The notes under the pieces: generated by a model
Databases searched by the model: none
What the model was told of the DNA's origin: nothing
What the model saw: the letters and a program-made list of their open reading frames with translations, nothing else
Shown here: positions 31,136 to 35,803 of the stretch, in pieces
Numbering within the stretch: position 1 is the first letter of the stretch
How the letters are laid out: every line of letters starts with the position of its first letter
Source of the DNA: Streptomyces sp. man185
Lineage (GTDB): Bacteria; Actinomycetota; Actinomycetes; Streptomycetales; Streptomycetaceae
DNA: 35,803 nt
NCBI GenBank assembly: GCA_002551355.1
Contig: NTHE01000073.1
Coordinates: forward strand, 1-35,803
Reading direction: 5' to 3'
Position numbers and translations under genes: made by a program

Positions 31136-31546
31136 ATGCCGCGTAGGCGCCCCAAGGCCGTCCGTACAGAGCGGTGGCGGCCACGATGGCAGTATCCGGT
31201 CATGAGGGTCCCCGGTGTCTCCGCGCGGACTCGTGCAGCAATCCGCCGGATCGAAGACCAGGAGACGTGGCCCAACACGGTCGCCAAGGCACTCTCGTGT
31301 TTCGAGTGGGCCTTTGACGAGCCCGGACGCTACCTGGACGCCTCTGCGTTTGATTCGCCCGGGGTGGGAGATGCCCGTGATGACCTGGAGTGGGCGATGC
31401 TGCACCTTCCGCTCGGAGCCAAACGGGACCTGGGCCGATTGATTACGCGTATCGATGAGGAATTCGAGCGCCGCACCTTGCCAGAGCCCAACTACAACGA
31501 GTGGGCGACGGCGCACTGGTGGTGGACCAGAATCCGTGAACGCTGA
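31136..31546 (+). CDS. Hypothetical protein (136 aa)
   Basis: ATG 31136 lies after gaaaggg. The N-terminus is basic (MPRRRPKAVRTERWRPRWQY), followed by helical segments (SARTRAAIRRIEDQETWPNT, DDLEWAMLHLPLGAKRDLGR, LITRIDEEFERRTLP) and the end NEWATAHWWWTRIRER. A shorter start at ATG 31202 (MRVPGVSARTRAA) would remove the basic tail. All-helical, cytosolic, family not recognised. It lies just downstream of the ISL3 fragment. Confidence 0.65.
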   Translation: MPRRRPKAVRTERWRPRWQYPVMRVPGVSARTRAAIRRIEDQETWPNTVAKALSCFEWAFDEPGRYLDASAFDSPGVGDARDDLEWAMLHLPLGAKRDLGRLITRIDEEFERRTLPEPNYNEWATAHWWWTRIRER

Positions 31547-31886
31547 CGCCCTCCCTGCAATCGAACAAACCCGTCACCCTCCGCGACCGCTCCCCAAGAT
31601 CTGTGCCAGAACCGAGAACGGGAGGCGCCTGCCAGACTCGGCAACGGCGAGGCAATGGCCGCCACCTGCGCCCGTAGCCAGCACTTTCGTCCCGAGCCTC
31701 GGAGAGGCTCAGACGGCGTCTTGCCGGTCGGCGTCGAGCTGCTGTCGAAGCAATCGATATTCGACGTGGGAAACTCCTCCCGAACTGCCGAGAACCACTG
31801 CTCCTCGTCATCGACAGAGCCACGCGGCCGCTTCCGGTGCACACTGGGCACCAAGAGGCGTCGAGTCCTGTTGGGAGGCGGAAGAA

Positions 31887-33704
31887 GTGAACGCCGACAG
31901 TGGTAGACGGCGCCTGCCCAGCCGGGGCTCCGCCGGGCGACGCTCGACCGGCGCGAACGTGCGGTTCCGCCGGAGCAGAGGCGTCCTGCCGCCGGACCGG
32001 TTCACCACCCGCAGCCGTCTTGCCTGGCTGAATTCCGCCAGTTCCCGCATCGGCACGACCTTGGACCTGGAGCGCACCGCACAAGAACTCGCCGAGTTCG
32101 CCGTGCCCAGTTTCGCCGACGGGGCGGCCGTGGACATCCTCGAGAGTGTCCTGCGGGGTGACGAGGGCTCCCGGAAGACCGAGCCCGGCATTCCGCAGAT
32201 GCGGGCCACGGCGCTGTGCGCCATTGAGGAGCTCTCCAACCTGGAGCCGACCCCGGTGGGTGAGATCTTCGTGCATGCCAAGCAGCCGCACGAGACGCTG
32301 CTCCACCGGTACGTCCTCCGGCAGGGCAAGCCGGTGCTGCTGAGCAGGATGCGCGACGACGACTTCATCCGCGTCGCGCCCACCGAGAGCGCCGCTGCGC
32401 AGTTGCGTGCCGCTGGCGTGCACAGCTACCTGGCCGTGCCCTTGGTCGCCCGTGGGCTGCTGCTCGGCAGCGCCGACTTCGTGCGCGGCCGTGGAACCCC
32501 GCCGTTCTCCACCACCGACCTGGCGCTGGCGGAGCAGCTCGCCTCCAAGGCGGCGGTCTTCATCGACAACGCGCGTCTTTACGGGCGGGAGCGGGAGCAC
32601 GTCGTCTCGTTGCAGCGCTCCTTGCTGCCGCGCGTCACCCCGGCGACGCCTGGTCTACTGGTGCACTCCGAGTACGCGCCCGCGGCGGCGCATTACGGCG
32701 TGGGCGGGGACTGGTACGACGTGATGGCCCTGCCCGGCGGACGGACGGCCCTGATGGTGGGCGACGTGATGGGGCACGGGCTGCCCGCCGCCGCTACCAT
32801 GGGGCGCCTGCGGACGGTGGCCCGCACACTGATGACCCTGGACATGGCCCCCGAGCGGATCCTCGCGCGGCTCGACCTGGCCACCCGCGACCTGGAGGAC
32901 GAGCAGGTCTCCACCTGCCTGTGCGCGGTCTACGATCCCGCCGACTCCTCCTACACGCTGGCGAGCGCCGGGCACCTGCCGCCGCTGATCCTCGACGGGC
33001 AGGGCGCCGCCGACCTCGTCCCGGTGCCGACCGGCGCGCCGTTGGGGGCGGGCGTGATTCCGTACGATCCCGTGCGGCTGCGCGTCCCGGACGGCGCCCA
33101 CCTGGTCATGTACACGGACGGCCTGATCAAGTCCCGGGACGAGGACGTGGACGCCCAGTTGGACCGGTTGCGTGCGGCGGCGCTGAGCCTGCCGCCCGGG
33201 TCGCTGGAGAAGGGCGGTCTGGTAGAGCGTGCCCCGGCCGCCGCCGCCCGGTTCGACGAGGCGGTACTCCTCGTCAGCACGAGTGCCGCACTCCCGGCTG
33301 GGGACCTGCGGGTGTGGGAGCTGCCGCAGGACGGCCGGGCCGCCTCGGTCGCCCGTGGTCTCGTCACCGGCCAACTCGCCGCGTGGGGCCTTGAGGAACT
33401 CGCCGACGTTTCCGAGCTCGTCGTCTCCGAACTGGTCGGTAACGCACTGCGCTACGGGAACGGCCCCGGCGACCTGCGGCTGCTGCGCGGGGAACGCCTC
33501 GTCGTGGAGGTGTCGGACACCGGCCCCGACCTGCCCCAGATCCAGCACGCGGACCTCAGCGACGAGGGCGGACGGGGGCTTCAGCTCATCAACGTGCTGT
33601 GCCGCCGCTGGGGTTCGTCCCGCACGGTCACCGGCAAGGTGGTCTGGGCGGAACAGAACATGCCGTCCTCGGTCTTAGACCGCAGCTCTCAGCCGTGGAC
33701 CTAG
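31887..33704 (+). CDS. GAF - SpoIIE (PP2C) phosphatase - HATPase fusion protein
   Basis: GTG 31887, 8 bases after gggagg, is preferred over the open but non-coding-looking frame back to 31455. The 605-aa product has three domains. A GAF-type sensor comes first (LAWLNSASSRIGTTLDLERT to AEQLASKAAVFIDNARLYGR, about 45-235). The PP2C/SpoIIE phosphatase follows (LQRSLLPRVTPATPGLLVHS, VGGDWYDVMALPGGRTALMV, GDVMGHGLPAAATMGRLR, MYTDGLIKSRDEDVD, about 240-460). The metal site is intact except that the final DD reads DE. A C-terminal RsbW-like ATPase ends it (VSELVVSELVGNALRYGNGP, GGRGLQLINVLCRRWG). Such proteins control anti-anti-sigma phosphorylation. The signal is unknown. Confidence 0.93.
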   Translation: MNADSGRRRLPSRGSAGRRSTGANVRFRRSRGVLPPDRFTTRSRLAWLNSASSRIGTTLDLERTAQELAEFAVPSFADGAAVDILESVLRGDEGSRKTEPGIPQMRATALCAIEELSNLEPTPVGEIFVHAKQPHETLLHRYVLRQGKPVLLSRMRDDDFIRVAPTESAAAQLRAAGVHSYLAVPLVARGLLLGSADFVRGRGTPPFSTTDLALAEQLASKAAVFIDNARLYGREREHVVSLQRSLLPRVTPATPGLLVHSEYAPAAAHYGVGGDWYDVMALPGGRTALMVGDVMGHGLPAAATMGRLRTVARTLMTLDMAPERILARLDLATRDLEDEQVSTCLCAVYDPADSSYTLASAGHLPPLILDGQGAADLVPVPTGAPLGAGVIPYDPVRLRVPDGAHLVMYTDGLIKSRDEDVDAQLDRLRAAALSLPPGSLEKGGLVERAPAAAARFDEAVLLVSTSAALPAGDLRVWELPQDGRAASVARGLVTGQLAAWGLEELADVSELVVSELVGNALRYGNGPGDLRLLRGERLVVEVSDTGPDLPQIQHADLSDEGGRGLQLINVLCRRWGSSRTVTGKVVWAEQNMPSSVLDRSSQPWT

Positions 33705-33830
33705 TGTCCTGCGCCGGAAATCCTCCACGTCGTCGTCCACCCACGCGTCCACGGCCCGGTCCCAGACACCCCGCACGTTGACACCCCGGCTGGACAGGTC
33801 CCGCCGGGGAACGTCCGCCCCGGACGGCAT
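33675..33830 (-). CDS. Small hypothetical protein (51 aa) overlapping the phosphatase end
   Basis: The minus-strand ATG at 33830 reads MPSGADVPRRDLSSRGVNVR, GVWDRAVDAWVDDDVEDFRR, RTLGPRLRAAV to TAA 33675. Codon use is good and the middle forms an acidic amphipathic helix. It overlaps the last 30 bases of the opposite-strand phosphatase gene. The ribosome site is weak. It may be a real small protein or the remnant of a longer gene. Confidence 0.45.
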   Translation of the reverse strand: MPSGADVPRRDLSSRGVNVRGVWDRAVDAWVDDDVEDFRRRTLGPRLRAAV

Positions 33831-33860
33831 CGCGAGCGGAGGGGGCCCGTCGTGGGACGT

Positions 33861-34655
33861 ATGAAGGGCACGGGGGCGTGGAGCGGGAAGGGTGTCCGGT
33901 ACGCGATTGCCGTCCTGGCGACTGTATTAGCCCTGCCGGGATGCGCGCAGGCCGGTGGTGACGGCGGCGACGGAGATTCGCCGGGCAAGGCCGAGTCCAG
34001 CGCGTCGGCGAGTACGGAGCCGAAGCCGTCGGAGTCGTACGCGGCGCCGGAGGACTGGACGGAGCCGGAGCGGTGGGCTGCGCTTCCGCGGGGGAAGCGC
34101 ACCGACAAGCACGGCAGCTAGGTCGGCTTCCCCCACACCACCGAAGGCGCGGTAGCGGGGCTGGCTGCCAGTAGCAACAACACGATCGAGGGCAACACCT
34201 CCCACGTGGATGAGCAGCTGCGCCTCTATTACAGCTACGTCGCGAAGGCGGATCAGTCCGAGGCCGCCGCCGAGCGGGTGGAGCTGGGGTCGATCGACAA
34301 CGGCAAGGCGATCGCCCGGGAGATGGGGCTGAAGCCGGGGGCCCCAATGCCGCCGGGCGCGTACATGCGCAGCCAGGTCATCGGCTACCAGGTCATCAAG
34401 CAGTCAGATGACGAGGTCAGTGCGTGGCTCCTGTCCCGGGTAACCCAGAAGGCCGGGGTGACAGTCCAGGAGAGGGGCGACTACGCCCGCCTTCTTTTCG
34501 GTGCCAAGTGGGAGGACGACGACTGGAAGCTATCAGTACTCGCCACCCGGCACGCGCAGGATGCCACCGCCGGAGAGCCGAGGCCGAAGATCGTGGCCCC
34601 GGGTGATGCCGCGTTCAACGCGACCGGGTGGACAGCCATCCGGCAGGCGTCGTGA
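33861..34655 (+). pseudogene. Lipoprotein gene with one in-frame TAG
   Basis: ATG 33861 reads a lipoprotein signal peptide (MKGTGAWSGKGVRYAIAVLA ... ATVLALPGC, lipobox LPGC) and a Ser/Pro-rich linker, then PEDWTEPERWAALPRGKRTD. The frame stops at TAG 34119-34121 and resumes at once as VGFPHTTEGAVAGLAASSNN, LRLYYSYVAKADQSEAAAER and WLLSRVTQKAGVTVQERGDY, to TGA 34655. The two parts share one frame and would make a ~263-aa surface lipoprotein. The TAG probably replaced a Gln CAG. Similar lipoproteins occur in Streptomyces conjugative elements. As written, only a 86-aa stub would form. Confidence 0.75.
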
Positions 34656-34801
34656 GACACCAATCTGGCTAGAGGTCCATCTCCGCCGCAGCCCCTGGCT
34701 CTCCTGGACAGCCGGGGACTGCAATACGGACGCCTCGTAGCCAGCAACTCCAGTGCCGAGGGCTAGGCGGTCGCTCAGGCGGCCAACCGATCGGAGCCTC
34801 A
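34656..34801. other. Spacer without a recognised gene
   Basis: No coding frame with a recognisable family spans these bases. The plus-strand stretch around 34762-34815 (VAQAANRSEPHYTQLI) looks weakly coding, but it has no start and is not pursued. Confidence 0.4.
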
Positions 34802-35345
34802 CTACACGCAGTTGATACTGGCGAGGCGGCTCATCGTGATCTCTCTCCCCCCCAGGTCGTACCGGACGAGGTCCAGCGCCGCGGGTCGTATCGTCCCGTA
34901 GCGCTTCTCTCGGCGGGCGGAGACGACACCGACGATCGAGTGCTCGGGGAGGACCGATGCCTGGAACACGGCGACCGAGATGTGAGTGATGTCCCGCATG
35001 ATCGTGTAGTCGTTGCTGGCGAAGGCCCGCGGGCCGGGAGCTGCCGGTCCGGGGCGGACGGTCCCGCCAGGCGGGGAGGTCGGACAGGGCCCACCGGGCG
35101 GTGCAGAGGCGGTAGCCGGCCTCCAGGCTTCGGAAGGTCTTCGGCTCGCTGTTGTCCAGGCAGTGGGCGGAGATGGAGGCGGCCACGACCTGGTCGTCCA
35201 AGCCGGGGTCACGGCGGCGGTCGCGCAGGACCAGGGCGAGGTGGCGGCGGGCTTCAGCGAGCAGGTGCCGGCGGTGGAACCGGCCTCCCTCGTTCATCAC
35301 GAACACCGTCGCGGCGACGTCGGCAGCCCCCAGCGCTATGTCGAC
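34802..35345 (-). pseudogene. Fragment of a large protein, possibly a relaxase/helicase, frameshifted
   Basis: The minus strand reads ATVFVMNEGGRFHRRHLLAE, ARRHLALVLRDRRRDPGLDD, HCLDNSEPKTFRSLEAGYRL and CTARWALSDLPAW in one frame. From about 35040 another frame gives ASNDYTIMRDITHISVAVFQ, PEHSIVGVVSARREKRYGTI and LVRYDLGGREITMSRLASIN to a stop at 34802. The first part recalls the C-terminal region of large Streptomyces mobilisation proteins (MobF type), from memory and with low certainty. The second half may be another gene. No start or N-terminal domain is present. Confidence 0.4.
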
Positions 35346-35803
35346 CACGGCGGCAACCCGGGCCCGGATCGCCGCGGCTGCGGCCTCCTCCTCGTCGCCG
35401 CCGTCACCCTCGTCGTGCTCGCCCTCGCCGCCGCCCTGCTCGGCCACCCCACCCGTACGGCTTCCGCCCCCGCTCCCGCTTCCACCGCTCCGGGGCGGAC
35501 CGCGGCCCCCCTCCCCTTCACCTGGAGCATCGGTTCCCAGCTCTGGGAGGGCGGCTGCGGGCACACCTACCTCGTGGACCGGGCCCCCCGCGCGGTCGCC
35601 CCGCCGCCGGTCGCGGCCGACTCCGGGGCGTGGGCCGGGACGCACGGTGCCGTGCACGGCGGGGAGGCGCTGGTGCGGATCACGGTCCAGGGCCGGTCGC
35701 CGTCCGACGCCGTCGTCCTCCATGCCCTGCACGTGCGCGTGGTCGACCGCGCCGCGCCGCTGCCGTGGAACGCGTACCGGATGGACAACGGCTGTGGCGG
35801 CGC
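35343..35803 (+). CDS. Membrane-anchored extracytoplasmic protein, partial at both ends
   Basis: The plus-strand frame reads GGNPGPDRRGCGLLLVAAVT, one transmembrane helix (LLLVAAVTLVVLALAAALLG), an Ala/Pro-rich linker and an outer domain: TWSIGSQLWEGGCGHTYLVD, AGTHGAVHGGEALVRITVQG, DAVVLHALHVRVVDRAAPLP and WNAYRMDNGCGG, running off the window. The two Cys suggest a disulfide outside. I recall related Streptomyces proteins with an N-terminal helix-turn-helix before the membrane helix, but that part is replaced here by the minus-strand fragment, so the 5' end is probably truncated at about 35343. Confidence 0.65.

Noticed and set aside
31455..31886. Upstream extension of the phosphatase frame
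   Set aside because: The sequence is Ser/Pro/Arg-rich without domain character and overlaps the gene ending at 31546. A good ribosome site precedes GTG 31887.

Overview
The window is very GC-rich, with third-codon positions almost always G or C. Its protein families point to Streptomyces or a close relative: a SpoIIE-type phosphatase, a small anti-sigma-type ATPase, SUKH proteins and typical actinomycete IS families. The density of broken insertion sequences and gene fragments suggests accessory DNA such as a chromosome arm, island or large plasmid. No rRNA, tRNA or CRISPR was seen.

Layout. 1-3.7 kb: a decayed IS5 remnant, then two elements that abut exactly, an IS5-family element (651-1710) and a larger element (1711-3692) with a frameshifted transposase and a small passenger gene. 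3.7-7.8 kb: a small membrane protein; an istB (IS21 ATPase) tail split by a 1019-bp cassette (4624-5642) with TGTC-type inverted ends, 5-bp target duplications, repeated subterminal motifs and one SUMF1/FGE-like cargo gene; a SUKH gene facing a frameshifted neighbour; an IS256 fragment and a broken prim-pol. 8-13.4 kb: an acyl-CoA oxidase-like gene ending in a hairpin, strong tandem hairpins, an integrase fragment, a hypothetical gene, a transposase remnant and an anti-sigma-type ATPase. 13.4-17.9 kb: a secreted protein, two related small membrane-protein genes (one decayed), ISL3 and SUKH fragments, and a CPBP protease gene with one in-frame TGA.

17.9-26.9 kb holds most of the intact metabolic genes. 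A 2,2-dialkylglycine decarboxylase (dgdA) faces the first codons of its presumed LysR regulator, which is cut off by an ISAzo13 fragment. An oxidoreductase tail is fused to an IS5 fragment. Next come a second SUMF1 gene, an ArsR/SRPBCC/dihydrofolate-reductase-like operon behind an 18-bp perfect palindrome, a beta-rich hypothetical protein, an erythromycin-esterase homologue with altered active-site motifs, and an SDR dehydrogenase divergent from a MerR regulator. 27-35.8 kb: IS110, IS5 and ISL3 fragments, an intact IS5-family element whose right end abuts the start of a hypothetical gene, a GAF-SpoIIE-HATPase phosphatase, a lipoprotein gene with one in-frame TAG, a possible relaxase-like fragment and a membrane protein that runs off the end.

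Two themes stand out. Single-base frameshifts and single in-frame stops recur throughout, so either decay is general or the assembly has indel errors. Remnants of an integrative or conjugative element (integrase, prim-pol, lipoprotein, perhaps relaxase) lie scattered among the IS debris. The best candidate for something new is the SUMF1 cassette at 4624-5642, which looks like a non-autonomous Tn7/Tn5053-type unit.
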